A DNA stretch of 64,000 nucleotides. Source: Cryptomeria japonica (taxonomy: Eukaryota > Streptophyta > Pinopsida > Cupressales > Cupressaceae). Shown in pieces: positions 1 through 14,275 of this stretch. Numbering within the stretch: position 1 is the stretch's first letter; each line of letters starts with the position of its first letter. A program made the position numbers and the translations under genes. The stretch is from assembly GCF_030272615.1 (NCBI RefSeq), contig NC_081409.1, positions 872,317,927 to 872,381,926 on the forward strand, read 5' to 3'. The notes beneath the pieces were generated by a model. It searched no databases and was not told the origin of the DNA. It saw nothing but the letters and a program-made list of their open reading frames with translations.

Positions 1-658
1 GTTATTGTAGCTTGGATCTCATCCTTTAGTAGGGATTGCATCCAGGAGCATAAACAAGAGTTTGTAAACTGAAGATTCTTTGTTTGGATGGGTCATGTGT
101 CGATCATGATTGGGCCTAAGATAAACGAATTTGGAAACCCAATTCAGTTTAAAGTTTTATACCTCTTTATTTATGATCTGTGAGGATAGGTTTCACAGGA
201 TATTTTATTATGGTAACTTTCTAGCTTTACAGATAAAATTTCATTTGTGATAATGGACTAAATGATACTAACAAATCTACTAAGTGTTTGAGAAGCTAAC
301 CATGTAGGCCAAACAGGTATATCTCAGGCAATTAAGGGATACTATATACAACCAAAGAACAACTTCAGAGCCAAGCTACTAGAAGTTGAGGGACAAATGA
401 TTATTGAAACTTGTAAATTAGGGCTTGTAAGGGAGGGGTAAAATAGAAACACCCTCCCTCCTGATCACCTTGGCCTAGGGTGATGATGTATTAAAATCTA
501 AAATTATTGTATATTAAGACAAGGCTAGCTGGAGTATGGTCTCGAGCAAGGCCGGAGGTTTTCTCGCCTCCACTCTTTCCTACCGGTGCCCGCATGAGTG
601 GAGTAATGTAAAACTTCAGAATAATTAATAAAATTCTTGGCCTCGGCCTCTTACCGAT

Positions 659-659
<1 letters not shown>
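1..659. other. Intergenic DNA, no gene recognised
   Basis: No coding region is convincing here. The segment from about 480 to 659 has the look of the 3' end of a transposable element: a moderately GC-rich stretch, then an AATAAAATTCTT polyadenylation-like string near 628, then the AT microsatellite. I could not assign it to a family. Confidence 0.3.

Positions 660-748
<89 letters not shown>
660..748. repeat. (AT)n microsatellite
   Basis: Uninterrupted AT dinucleotide run of about 44 units, followed by AT-rich DNA. Length in the real genome is uncertain because such runs are error-prone in assembly. Confidence 0.97.
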
Positions 749-752
<4 letters not shown>

Positions 753-869
753 TTAGTAATTATGAATTAATATATTATTAATAAAATATAATAATTAAAA
801 AATTAATCATAATTAAAAAAACATTTAAAAAAACAATTTTTTAATTAAAAAATAACTTCTTCTTTTTTT

Positions 870-1085
870 TTAAATAGGGGAGCCCACGAGCCCCACCACG
901 TGGAAGCCCACGTGGTTTCCTCTTTCCTAAGGGAAGGGTTGTGGGGACCATGACATAGTCTCCCCATAGCCACGACTATGTGGAGATCATGCCATGGCCT
1001 CCATGCCATGGCTCTCCCCATGGCTTGGGGAAGCCACAACTCTCCCCAGCGATGGGTCGAGGCCATGGTTCCCAATCTGCCCTAA
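870..1085. other. GC-rich island with repeated CCATGG palindromes
   Basis: A sharply bounded GC-rich block in very AT-rich surroundings. CCATGG occurs at 992, 1006, 1018 and 1063, and a CCACGTGG-type dyad lies near 896-916. One minus-strand frame is open for 76 codons, but its residues look like an accident of the palindromes. I see no TIR or target duplication. It could be a fragment of an unrecognised element. Confidence 0.4.
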
Positions 1086-1577
1086 TAAACAATAAAATTT
1101 TATTATCATATATATTTTTTTTTTGCTTATTTATTTGATAAAAATAAAACCTCCAATCTACAGTCTCAATAATATTCCGAGAATTAAGTTTCTAGAATAT
1201 GCATGATTAATATATATATATATATATTAAAAAAAAGCATTTCCAAACGATATAACCCAGAAAATGGTAGGGGGGATGAAAAATAAGCAATTTCCTAAGA
1301 AATAAGCAATCCCAGCAAGCTAAAATTGGCGAAAAATTAACCAGCATATCCAAAATGTTCAAATTTGCATTTTTTTTAAGACAAAATTAAACTATGAACA
1401 ACCAAAATCTAAACTTGAGGTTGGAAAAGAAGACAAGGAGGGTTTGAATTGGAGATTTAATTACAACTCTTCCATTCTCCCCAAATATATGGGATTTTTA
1501 ACCTTCACAACCATATTTCTACAAAATCCAAAACAATTTCTTTTAAACAAAGAAACCATTGAAATAAACCAGAGACC

Positions 1578-2422
1578 TATTGGCATATGCACACTCCAAT
1601 GAGACATTGTAGGTGATTGAAGGTTTTTTCATTGATGGCAACCTTACAATCTTGAGACATTGTAGGTGATTGAAGGTTTTTTCATTGATGGCAACCTTAC
1701 AATCCTATGGCACCGACAAGGCATTATACCGGCAAGGCATTACATAGACAAGTTAGTGCACTGGCATCAGCAGATCAGACTCTACACCAGCACAAAGAAA
1801 GGAAGTATACTAGCACAAAGGTCGACAGGATTTTGTTATATTATATCTTGTTTATTATTGTAAAAACTTTGTAAGCTGACTTGGCATGTTGTAAAATGAC
1901 TCTTATATATAAAAGAGATCATTGTAGACATTTTGTAAGTAAGGAAGAAAGTGAAGAAAGTGATGTATGCGAAAAAAAGGTTAAAGGGTTTATGTAAAAA
2001 GCAGAGCAGCAACCGGTACTGAATCAGGCATTATAGATGCTATTCTAAAGCAGTACAAGATATTGGATTTGTATAATCCACATTGTAAGTCAGTGAAACT
2101 TCCCATTGAGTAGTGACCTCTAGGTAGTTGGCCTTCCTGCATGTGCAGGCCCCTATTGTAAGTAATATTCTCTTATTGGCCACTAAGTGGATATTGTGGG
2201 TCACAAATACCACTGAGGTTTTTCCCACACTGGGTTTCCTCGTTAAATCCTTGTGTCATGGTGTGTTTTTCATGTGGATGTTTTTGATTCTATTTATTGC
2301 TTTATTTCTTGCATACCGGTATAGTGTTATATTATGTTCTGCATGTTTTAAGATAAGAAATTCTATACATTGGTTAGATACTGATTCACCCCCCCCTCTC
2401 AGTATCTGTGGAAATCCTAACA
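1578..2422 (+). mobile_element. Solo LTR, Ty1/copia-like, with target duplication
   Basis: The unit starts TATTGGCATA, a G-to-A change from the TGTTGGCATT start of the copia LTR at 42049, and ends CCTAACA. It is flanked by a perfect 5-bp duplication AGACC (1573-1577 and 2423-2427). A TATA-type string (TATATATAAAAG) lies near 1904-1915. Its end (GATTCACCCCCC, CTCAGTATC) resembles the ends of the D and G copia LTRs in this window. No internal region or second LTR is present, so this is a solo LTR left by LTR-LTR recombination. Strand is inferred from the TATA box and LTR ends. Confidence 0.82.
1601..1706 (+). repeat. 53-bp tandem duplication inside the solo LTR
   Basis: Two nearly identical 53-bp units (1601-1653 and 1654-1706), each starting GAGACATTGTAGG, lie near the 5' end of the solo LTR. 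This is a local duplication within U3. Confidence 0.95.
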
Positions 2423-2427
2423 AGACC

Positions 2428-3400
2428 TACCTTATTCAACATTCCTGGAAAGTGATTTGATGCAAAGCCCAAACTGCTAGCTTAAGAAAATCCTCCTTCC
2501 CCCAAAATGTCCAAAAAATTCTCCAAAAGTATTTTATTCCAAAACCTAGGTTAAATGGAAGATTGTTGACCAAAATTCATTTTTTGAATTTAAAATACTT
2601 TCTTTTAAATAAAATCTAAAAATCATTATTTTCAACAATTCAAATATATATTAAACTTGCTTTTCTAAAAAAATTTGATTTTCTCAAATAATTGAAATTA
2701 ACCTTTCTATTCCAAAATGTCAAAGAGGTTAAATTATTTCTATTTTGAATAAATTTAAATCTTTCCTTTCCAAAAGCATAAACTGAATAAATTTATCATT
2801 TAAAATTAACCATTTAATCGAACTTGCTACCAACTTGAATTGAGCAATTCTAATTAACGATTAATCACATAAAGGGAACCTATTTAATTTAGTCCCTTAA
2901 TTAGTAATGCGTAAACACACATTTAATCAAATTAAATACTAAGGATTAAATACTCAATTTTACCACATGCAAGCATGCAACTCAAGAACACTACCCAAAT
3001 AAATGACCCACTTACCTAAACAAAAAAGGGGATCCTAGTAGATGACTAACGATGCTCACTTGAGAGTGACTAGGGTAAAACGAGGGTCTTATGACCACCT
3101 AATCCAATCTCTAAGGACCAAAGAGGTACACTCAAACCTGCAAATCCAGGTGGAGACGAACCTCGTACCTATGCAGTACTGTACGTGCAATCTCCTACAA
3201 CCAAGAGTCATACATGCATACATATATATAAAATGAAAGTGTTAGCCCAAGATTAGTAACATGAATTAGGAGAACAAATAAACTTACATAAGAATTTATG
3301 TGAAACCACATTAATAGGTACGCACAATAATCAAAACATCTGACTATAACATTATAACATGGTAAACTAACGAAGGTCAAACTAAGATTATAATCTAATT
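2428..3400. other. AT-rich intergenic DNA
   Basis: Nothing supportable was seen: no long open frame and no element ends. The part around 3030-3210 is less AT-rich and may be an old repeat fragment that I cannot name. Confidence 0.4.
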
Positions 3401-3404
3401 AGGG

Positions 3405-5650
3405 CAGGGGTACTACATGAAACCTCTAATTTGGTGTAAATAACCAATTAAACTGGAAAACCCTTTTTGTACCTACAGAGCTAATTCTATGTGCAAAAAT
3501 CATGGAGCCCTTTTATATAACTAGTTTAGGTGATGTCAACCTTTTAACAAAATAAATTCTATCGGTATCATTCAACTATGTAGTTTGCAAGTCAAACTTA
3601 TTGATCTATGTCTCATGAAATGTGGGTCAATGATTTTGACTAAAAAAATATAAAATTGAATTCTGGTAGGAGTAAAAGCATAACATTGTGTCACGTTTAT
3701 GTTTCAATAACTCTTACTCTTATAAATAATATTTTTTTGAAATATAAAAATACCTTTTTATAGATCGTTAAGTGAAATTTTCAAAATATATATCTTTTAA
3801 TATTTAATCAAGTTTTGATATTTGATATTTTATTTTTCTTAAAAGTAGGTCATTGGCACTAAAATATAAGGTTGATTATCTTGTAAAGGAAAAACACTAA
3901 CATTTATTTAAAATTTTGGAAAAAACTAAATGGACTAGATAAAAGAGTCTATGTCACGATACAATCGACTTTCAAATTTAAGAAACAAACATTAAATTTA
4001 CTATATAAAATGTATGCCTCATCTAACTTCAATTTCACCATTTTATTCGCAACTAAATTATAGTATTTACTTTATAAGAAAGTATATTGGAATAATTTTT
4101 AAAAAATTTAAAAACATTACAAACATAAAATACACAAAAATAAATTTTATTAGTTTAAATTATTGCAAAAATCAAAACTTAAAACATATATTTCACTTTC
4201 TATTGGTTCAATTTAAAAAGTTGAATCATTGGCCAATTTCCTTTATAAAAGTGTGACATAATTTTGTACTTTTACCCATAGCAATATCATAATTTGACAT
4301 GCTATGAAAAATATCTCCTATTTACCATAATGAATCCTTGTTTATAAATTTCCAATAGAATAATTCTCCAAAAGAAAAATGTGAAAAAAAAGCTGAATTG
4401 TCTTCTAAAATCCTACCGATTATTTTTTGCCGATTATTTTGTGAGGCTATTCATTAAAAGGACATTATTGTATGGGTTGATTGAAATTTTTCCGTAAGGA
4501 GAATACTAAATTTGAGAAGAAATTAAATGGCCATTGCTTATCATTCATTTTGACATCTTGCTAGGGAATCACATTATATCATCTAGGCAAACGACAGACC
4601 TTGTAATCAATCGTCAAAAAGTCAAACTGCAATTTCTCAATTATCCCTAGAAATTGGCCATGTATGGTTCATTACATAACCAAAAATCTTCTTACCATAA
4701 ACTTTTAGAAAAGAATGTTGATTACAAATGGTCAAAATCGGTGATAGGACAAGCAGTCTGAAATCCAATAAGCTACAACATGCAAAGTAGAATACTTCAT
4801 AGGCATGCATGTGGCTTGTAAAATACAAATACAATGTTTATCAAAATTTACTTTTTAATAAATCCATAATCGGCACTATAATTTCAAAAGAATTGTAAGA
4901 CAAATTTTAAATATGATATCGAATTGAGACCTTTTGTAAATAAAAGATTTGACATGATCTATGAATTTGTTTTACCACACGACATGGAAACACAATCCTA
5001 TACTGATAACACAACACAAAATCCAAAATTTGAATGTAAGCTATTTATGCAAAATGCATCATATACATATTGTCTACTGCTAACCACCTTCCAAAAGCGT
5101 CCATTGGAAGCTACTACATCAAAATTATAGAGTAGATCAATTACATGCTGAAAAAGACTAGAATGGGGTCCCAAAAACTAATTCTGCAGTGGGTGGTACT
5201 AATACCATGAGATTGAACAGAACTCCCAATATGAAAATTGGAATCACCATCAAAATGGGGGGAGGTGGTGGAAGCAACAGAAACAAAGCTAATAGACATA
5301 CAAACAGTCTTGTTTATGGAACCTCCTTTTTACAAGATGAGGTATCTGCACCAGGGCCACCACTACCACCAAATTCAGGACTCGTCGCAAAATATGGGTC
5401 ACAACAAGGTCCACAATCAAGATCATAATTGACAATTTTACCAGTTTCTTGTGTATTTTTCTTGATGAGGGCATTCTTCATCTTCTGCAGCTGGTAATGG
5501 ATTCTTCCATTGGAATGATGTTGGTGATCTATGGATATATTTTCATTGTACACCTCTCCAGAAGTCGAAAGTGCTTGACTATGTGATCGCGTAAGTTGCC
5601 ATGCTTCAACTTTCTTGTGTCTCTTGAATTGATGGGTAAAATACTCAACT
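3405..5650. repeat. Duplicated segment, copy 1
   Basis: Several blocks match 11600-13046 in order and in the same orientation: around 3440-3540 with 11640-11765, 4440-4620 with 11840-12010, 4655-4820 with 12110-12270, and 5100-5640 with 12440-13040. Similarity is moderate and broken by indels, so the duplication is old. The matching part includes the OSR-like remnant and its 3' flank on the minus strand. About 500 bp between the first two blocks in copy 1 is AT-rich and lacks an obvious match. Confidence 0.8.
5158..5620 (-). pseudogene. OSR/ARGOS-like coding remnant, copy 1
   Basis: Read on the minus strand, one frame runs from about 5553 to a stop at 5158-5160 with a single internal TAA at 5314-5316. 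The C-terminal part has a hydrophobic helix, a run of five prolines (PPPPPILMVIPIF), a second hydrophobic helix and the ending VPPTAELVFGTPF. Helix, proline-rich turn, helix is the layout of the organ-size-related (ARGOS/OSR) family, small plant membrane proteins that promote organ growth and dampen ethylene response. The upstream part (HHSNG, DCGPCCDPYF, GADTSSCKKEV) is conserved in copy 2 but unknown to me. Compared with copy 2, 16 bp are missing after CTGGAG near 5554, shifting the frame. No plausible ATG fits. I read it as a pseudogene; an exon of a spliced gene is the alternative. Confidence 0.5.
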
Positions 5651-5699
5651 GATTACAGATCATTCATATGTATTATAAATTATATAAATTGTGGATTCA

Positions 5700-6266
5700 A
5701 TATATTTTTTATATTAAACAACACATTCTAAGACTGTTAAAAATTGTTGAAAGTGGCAAACATATATATAAGGGCAGAACCGACGAGAATTTCAATGTGG
5801 GGTAGACCGGCTCACTAGTCCTGGATGAGATGTGCACTACAGAAGAGGATGGCAGAGAGATTTATTGACTGTAACTCTTTTTCTTAACGAACTTCTTAAC
5901 AGATGTCCATCTTTCGTGTACAAGTGGGATGGGGAACACCTTGCAGAATTGTAGGGAGGCGGTGGTGTTTATATTGGGATTGAGAAGAATCACGGGGATA
6001 GAGGAAGGAATGTTCACGAGGGGAGGAGGATGAATAAAGAATGGGTGATATGACATGGAGGATGGATTCCATGTGTATACATATATTTGCTATCGTCCTT
6101 GTTTGGTTTGGATAGCTTTTTACATAATAAAAAAATACAATAATTATGGTTTTTAGGAACAGAGTCAGCATAAAATGAATTTTTTTTATTTTTTTTCAGT
6201 ATTCTTAAAGATTGTTTTTTATTTTCAATTTTCAAATTTTTTTGTTAATTTAAAATTAGAACTGTA
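5700..6266. other. Intergenic DNA
   Basis: No feature supportable. Short open frames on the minus strand near 5860-6230 are low-complexity and have no recognisable motif. Confidence 0.4.
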
Positions 6267-6268
6267 TA

Positions 6269-6706
6269 GGGGAAAGGACCCAGTAGTTGTGCACCCTAAT
6301 TTCTGGCTTCTCAAAATCTTACGTGGAAATTTCAAATCACTCCGATTTTTTTACAGCAGCTTACTTGGCAAGTCCCCTGGTTATAACTAAGGTTTCAGGG
6401 TCACATCATCAAATATGATGCCACATCAGCATGGTTTTTGCGAAGGTGTCCAAAACAACCCAAAAAAAAGGTGAGACCAATAGGTGTGCAAAAAGGCCCC
6501 AATACTTGTGCAGCTGATGTGGCATCACATGATTGGTTACTTTTCACAACAAATGGTATATTTCATTCAATTATTGGTACTTATCATACAATTATTGGTG
6601 CAATGTTATACAAAGGTTGGACATTAAATAAGCAAGTATAGGGGTAGTAAATCAACAACTTCTATTACAAGAATTGGAATGCACTCAACTAGTGGGTCCT
6701 TTCCCC
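6269..6706. mobile_element. MITE with TA target site and internal inverted repeat
   Basis: The element is 438 bp. It starts GGGGAAAGGACCCAGTAGTT and ends with the near-perfect inverse (AACTAGTGGGTCCTTTCCCC), giving terminal inverted repeats of about 20-25 bp. A TA dinucleotide lies outside each end (6267-6268, 6707-6708), compatible with a Tc1/Mariner-type target site. A second perfect 15-bp inverted pair sits inside at 6416-6430 and 6513-6527 (TGATGCCACATCAGC). It has no transposase coding. The family cannot be fixed from the TIR alone. Confidence 0.78.
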
Positions 6707-6708
6707 TA

Positions 6709-8838
<2,130 letters not shown>

Positions 8839-8899
8839 AGGGGGGGGGGGAGGGGCGGCGGTGAGATAGGTATAGAGAGAGAGGGGGGAAAATAGAAGG

Positions 8900-11590
8900 G
8901 GATAATTTTTCCTTCACAAAAGTATGATCATGTTAGTATAATGTACTCCTGCTATTTTTATTTTTTATTTTTCTAACCCTTAGAGTTGGATTTCCCTGGG
9001 CATCGAGCCTAAATAGTTTGACTTACATGTCAACACCTATAGATGTGTTTATTCCAAATTTTAAAAATAGCACAATTTTGAGCATGATGTCCATTGAAGG
9101 TATGCATGTATTTTAATGTCAATTTAAAAATTAACAAAGCAATATTGAATTATTTATTATCTTTCTAACCATTTAATATTTTTTACATTTTTAACATGAA
9201 GGTTTTGATCTTTAATTTACTTTACTAGTGTCTCCATTTTTTGTCAACAACCTACATATAGTAATTTTTAGTTCATTTTTTACTTACCTGTCGAAATTTG
9301 ATGAAAATTGTATTTTTAGATTAGTTTAAAAACAATGTAAGCTTCCACACACTCAATTTTCTTGTTCTTTCAAGATATGTTTTCTTTGAAAATTAGTAAA
9401 AAATCATATATTTATTAAAAAATTAGCAAAAAAATAGAGTGTAAGCTACATGGGGTTAGCTAATTTTGTCATCAAGGAATTTGAAATGCTAAATAATAGT
9501 GGATAATGCCCTTTCTTTCTTCTACTTATCTTGAGCCAAGAAAAATCCTACTTTACTTGGGAAGTCCTTTGAAACATGCTTATAAATTATTTTTCTCTTC
9601 TAGGTGGTTGAGATCAACCACATTGTTAAACTTAAACTCCTAGCTAATGTTTCACCTATATGTACTCTAGACGGGCTTGATAATTTGGGATGATTGAAAA
9701 AATATTAGGATTGGAGGAGTGGGTGGGATCCATATAGAAGTGGATCCTAGGGAACGAGTTCAAGAAGTTAAAAACTAGGTTGGAGTTTTAGATTCTTTCT
9801 TAGAAGTTGTCACATCATTGTAAACTAAACCTTCATCTTGATTTGTTATGGGTATTTAAATTTAATCTTATAGTAATGTATCCTATAGCACCTTATTAAT
9901 TCTTTGTTATTCATCAATGTTTTGATGCTTTTCCTCTATCTATATCTCTTTAATTTTCTCTTGTGGGGAAGGAGGATGTAGGATCTATGTAGGAGGAAAA
10001 AGAGGTGAATAGATTAGCATCTAGACTAGAGAAGAAGGTGGTATCTATGCTACCTCCTAAATCATTGAAGCTCTACTGCTTTGTAGAGGTTCTAACTCTT
10101 CAATATTTTTCTCCTCAACCTCTACGATGGTATGCATTATGGGAGCCTCTAGTTTCTTTCTCTTGGCCTTCTCTTATGTTACAACAAATGAATTTTCTCA
10201 CTATTCCTTACTTATATTGGGGCCTTAGGAAGTTTCTACTATTGAGTGTGAGCATCATGCATTAGGTATGGATGCCTTAACCATCTTTATATAAAATAAC
10301 TACCTTGATTTGAGCCTTTATATAACCATCCTTTGGGACTCTCCACGAGATGAATGATAACATCATTCATATTATAGGAAGCGTCCAAGATATTTCCATC
10401 CTCATGGATGGTTTTTGGGACCTCCTCAATATTGTACCCCTTTATCAAAGGGAGTGTCACATAATAGCAATATCTAATTTTCACTTCATGCTCATCTGGA
10501 AATTAGCTTATAAGTCCTCTATTGAAGGTATATTGGCAAAAAATAAACCAATTATTGGTCCAACCTTTCAAATTAGTTCAAAACTATCACTAATCTCATA
10601 CAAGTTCTTTTGCAAGCATGGCATTTCCTATTTTTCTAATTTTGGCATGTTGTGTGGCTAACTAAGAGTAGTCCCCCACCTTAATAGAAAAGAAGATTCT
10701 AACCTTGTGATTGTTGGCAATCAACTTTTAGATCCCAAGGACATGTCTAAAAATCTCTAGAAGTACAATAATATCACTAGACTACTTGGAGTGTTTGTAA
10801 GGTGCTCTATGAAAGCCATTAAAACTAATGCATGAAAGTTTTCAGAACTAGATAAATCAGTTTACTATAACTTCCTTTACTCTTGTTTTGTTCATTCTCT
10901 TGATATTTAATGATAGTGTAGACAAATACATAATTGAGCATTTTATGAAGCTTTCATCTCTCCTTCAACTGCAACTAGTGATAATGGTTTAAAACTTTTT
11001 TTTCACCTAACTCTAAAGAGTCCATTTGATTCAAGCATGAAAAGTTAAATTGAAAAGCAAACAAATAGATCACATAGGATACAACTATTCTCCACACAAA
11101 AATGTAGTCTGTATGAAAACCAAAGTCTACATACCATGAGGGAATTTTGCTTGATTTTTATTGGTCCAATCCTCTTAATCCACCTCCTCAATGCTGTAAA
11201 AACAAAACAATTCTCCCAAAAACCAATTATGTAATATAGATATAATACGAATTTTTATTTTTGCAACAATGCATTTTTGTATAAAAATAACCAAAACTGA
11301 TCAAATATGATTTCAAATAGAATATAAAAGATTATAACACATCTAACAATCAGGTATAAGTGCTACTAATCAATAGGGATTTCATTCCTTTACGAAGACT
11401 ATAACAAATAAGGAATGGCAACTCACAAAGATGTCCTATAGGCATCAATATATTTAGAATGCTTGAAGAACGATATCTTGTACCACATGGATTTGGCGAC
11501 AGTCATTACTTTATCGCCACTTCCCTCAACACTAACAAAGCTGACTTTGACAACTCCAGCGAAACGAAATCAACCACTTGTTGAGACAAT
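8900..11590. other. Intergenic DNA, no gene recognised
   Basis: No confident gene. A short minus-strand open stretch at 10287-10484 contains plausible protein-like sequence (LIKGYNIEEVPKTIHEDGN), and a plus-strand stretch at 10005-10265 is also open. Neither has a motif I recognise, both are short, and they are more likely fragments of old elements than genes. Confidence 0.4.
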
Positions 11591-12505
11591 GTGAGGAAAG
11601 CCCTCTGTTCTTAATTGAGCTCTATGTCAAACCTGTAATTAGGTATAACTACCCAATTATATGGGAAAACCATTTTTCCTATCTACAGAGGCAATTCATA
11701 TTGGCAAAGCCTTGGCAAGTGTCATGGAGGCCCATGCTGCAGATTATTTAGGCGATGCTCAACTCTTTACACTATGAATCCTTATCTATAAATTTTAAAT
11801 AGAGCAGCTGATATGTCTTCTGAGTTCCTTCTAGTTTTATTGTGAGCCACATTCATGTCAAAACGGCATTATTGTGTGGGTTGATTGAAATTTGTCCGTC
11901 AGGAGAACACGAAATTTGTGAAGAAATTGAATCATCATTGCATATCAGTCATTTTGGTATCTTGCTTGGGAATTCCATTATTTCATCTAGTGAAATGACA
12001 GATTCTGTGAAATCAAAAAGCTAAAATTGCAACTTCTCAATTTTTACCATAGTTCTAGGCAAGTAGCTAAAGAAAAAATGTTCTAATTAAAACACGAATA
12101 AGAGAAACTGGCCATTTATGCTTCACTGCATAACCAAAAGTCTCCTTAGCAGTGAACTTTTGCAAGAGAAAGTTAACTGCAAGTTGTCCAAATTACGTTA
12201 CAGGACAAGCAAACTAAAAGCCATAAAGTCACAACATGCAAAGTGGAATCCTTCATAGGCATGCATGTGGCTTGTAATTAAAAAAATTAATATGAAATTT
12301 TACTCATGCACGTAAGAGTCAATAACTCCGAGGTAACAAAATGAATACAAAATATAAAAGTTATTGTAAGCTCTTTATAGAAAGTACGTCATATGAGATA
12401 ACATCTTTCTCTGAATATTATCAACTACAGACCACCTTCCAAAAGAATCCATGGGGAGTTACTAAAGCAAAATTATACAGCAGATCAATTACATGCTGGT
12501 GAAAA

Positions 12506-13035
12506 CTACAATGGGGTCCCAACAACTAATTCTGCACTAGGTGGCACTGATGCCATGAGAAGGAATAGCAGACCCAGTGTGAATATGGGAGTCACCATCA
12601 AAATGGGGGGAGGAGGTGGAACAGATGGACGAATCAAAGGAAGCAAAAGTAAAAGAAGTGATAGGCATAGAAACAGTACTGTATATGACACCTCAATTTT
12701 ACAAGATCATGTATCTGCACTACCACCATATTCAAGACGCGTCCCAAGATCAGGGTCACACCAAGGCCACGGCTACAATTAGGAACACAACCAAGATCAG
12801 AGTTGACCATTTTACCACTGTTTTTTCTATTCTTCTTGCATTGGGCATTCTTCATCTTCTTGCATTGGGCATTCTTCATCTTCTTCTGTTGGCAATGAAA
12901 GTAGGAGTATCCATTGTAATGATGTTGTTGATTTGTACATATTTTTTCATGGTAGACCTCTAACTCATGGATTGTCTCCAGAACTCGGAAGTGCTTGACC
13001 ATGTGATTTTTAGTGTCTCTTAAATTGATAGATAA
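12506..13035 (-). pseudogene. OSR/ARGOS-like coding remnant, copy 2
   Basis: On the minus strand the terminal block is open from 12706 to a stop at 12506-12508. It reads as a hydrophobic helix (VLFLCLSLLLLLLPLI), then SVPPPPPILM, a second helix and the end VPPSAELVVGTPL. This keeps the helix, proline-turn, helix layout of the OSR domain (family pattern P-L-x-L-P-P-L-P-P-P-P between helices). A TGA at 12707-12709 sits just before it and there is no ATG at the start. Farther upstream a different frame (13044-12740) matches the N-terminal part of copy 1 (NHMVKHFRVLE, QQHHYNGYSYFHCQQ), so an indel of about 17 bp near 12765 broke the frame. It also has a 24-bp internal tandem duplication. Frame-consistent conservation between the copies implies a once-functional protein; this copy is broken. 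Confidence 0.52.
12835..12882. repeat. 24-bp tandem duplication in OSR-like copy 2
   Basis: CTTGCATTGGGCATTCTTCA plus four bases is present twice in a row. It duplicates eight codons in the minus frame and is absent from copy 1. Confidence 0.95.
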
Positions 13036-13046
13036 AACTCCCAAAT

Positions 13047-13887
13047 ACTCACCAACCCTTGGAGATTCATCTTTTGCATATTCCCCACCCTAACATATCA
13101 ATTCCATTGAGAAAATCAGACTGAGACACAAAATTCAGATTTGTGTCACCCTTTGGCACCTGCAAACTTGTATGTGGCACCCTGAAAGGAATACAAACTG
13201 AAAATAGACATTTACAAGGGTCATCCTATCCATTTTCATGAGTATTTGATGATAGGATGATAAAAAATTACATATTTTTATGTCATTGGTTACCCTAGCA
13301 AGGGTTTGTGACTGATTTTACAAAATTTATGATAACTTGCTCAAAACAAAGTGAAAACGAATAAAACCAAAGCCAAAAATTAAGGGACTCATTTCTCTTT
13401 CAATTCCAATAGGTTTCAGAGGTCCACAATAAGGATTTCACAGTGAAAAACACTTGGTATCAGACTGCTATGCCCAGAAAACAAGAAAAGTGCGGGGTGA
13501 ACTTTACATTTTTATTGCTTATGCCTCAATACAAGATCCAACCAGTACTTGGCCATGGAAATGAAGATATTTAAAAGATTTTCCATCCCTCCAACGTTCA
13601 TAACCACCCTTTGAACACCAACTACCAACAAACCACTTCCTAATGCACTTTTTTTTACAACAAATTTTGCATGACAACATTGTCAATTTTGACAATTTTT
13701 GTGCAACTTGACTATAAACCCAAAATGAGACCTATATGAATTCAAAGCATCATGAATACATAAAATTAGGCCCAAATAACCTTCATAAATGATAAAATAC
13801 CTCATTTGATGCCTTGAACACTCTCTGGACCTATAAGGACAATTTTGATAATATGAAACAAGTAAGACCACATATTGAACATAGGCA
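13047..13887 (-). repeat. Element A 3' LTR (truncated)
   Basis: Aligns from CTTGGAGATTCATC near 13050 up to the LTR start TGCCTATGTTCA (minus) at 13887, matching 16822-17663. Its R/U5 side is missing, so it abuts the OSR-like segment directly. Confidence 0.85.
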
Positions 13888-14275
13888 TTACAAATTGGTC
13901 TCTAAGGACCTTGTTACATGAGAATGGTCATTCATGACCTTATTACATCTTGACATACATTTGAAACTTAAAATAACTTGACAATGCAAAAAAAAATCAT
14001 ATGGCCATCTAGGTGCTCCTGTACCATACACCCCACTAAGGGAAAACTCATGTCCCATGAGTACCATCCACCTCCATGTTGCTGTTGAACTCCTTGGAAA
14101 CCTGCAACAAAAGGATATAAACAAGAATATAGAGACATATCAGATACTATGGGGTTAAAAACCATTACTATCCTTGGTTCACACCTAGAGGTGTCTTTTG
14201 GTGCTTGCACTTGCACTCTTTCCATTGCATCTTCAGTCCTTCCTCTCTGAACTAGACCTGCTGTACCTAGAATCT
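13888..14275 (-). other. Element A 3' internal region
   Basis: Sequence between the protease remnant and the 3' LTR. A stretch with HGGGWYSWDMSFP in the minus frame may be the leftover end of a longer ORF. The whole pol region expected here is missing. Confidence 0.5.

Larger units (their letters stand above)
11600..13046. repeat. Duplicated segment, copy 2
   Basis: Second copy of the segment at 3405-5650, same orientation, about 7.4-8.2 kb away. It ends abruptly at about 13046, where the truncated 3' LTR of element A begins. In copy 1 the homologous position continues into other DNA, so element A or a later rearrangement removed the upstream part of the OSR-like unit here. Confidence 0.8.
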
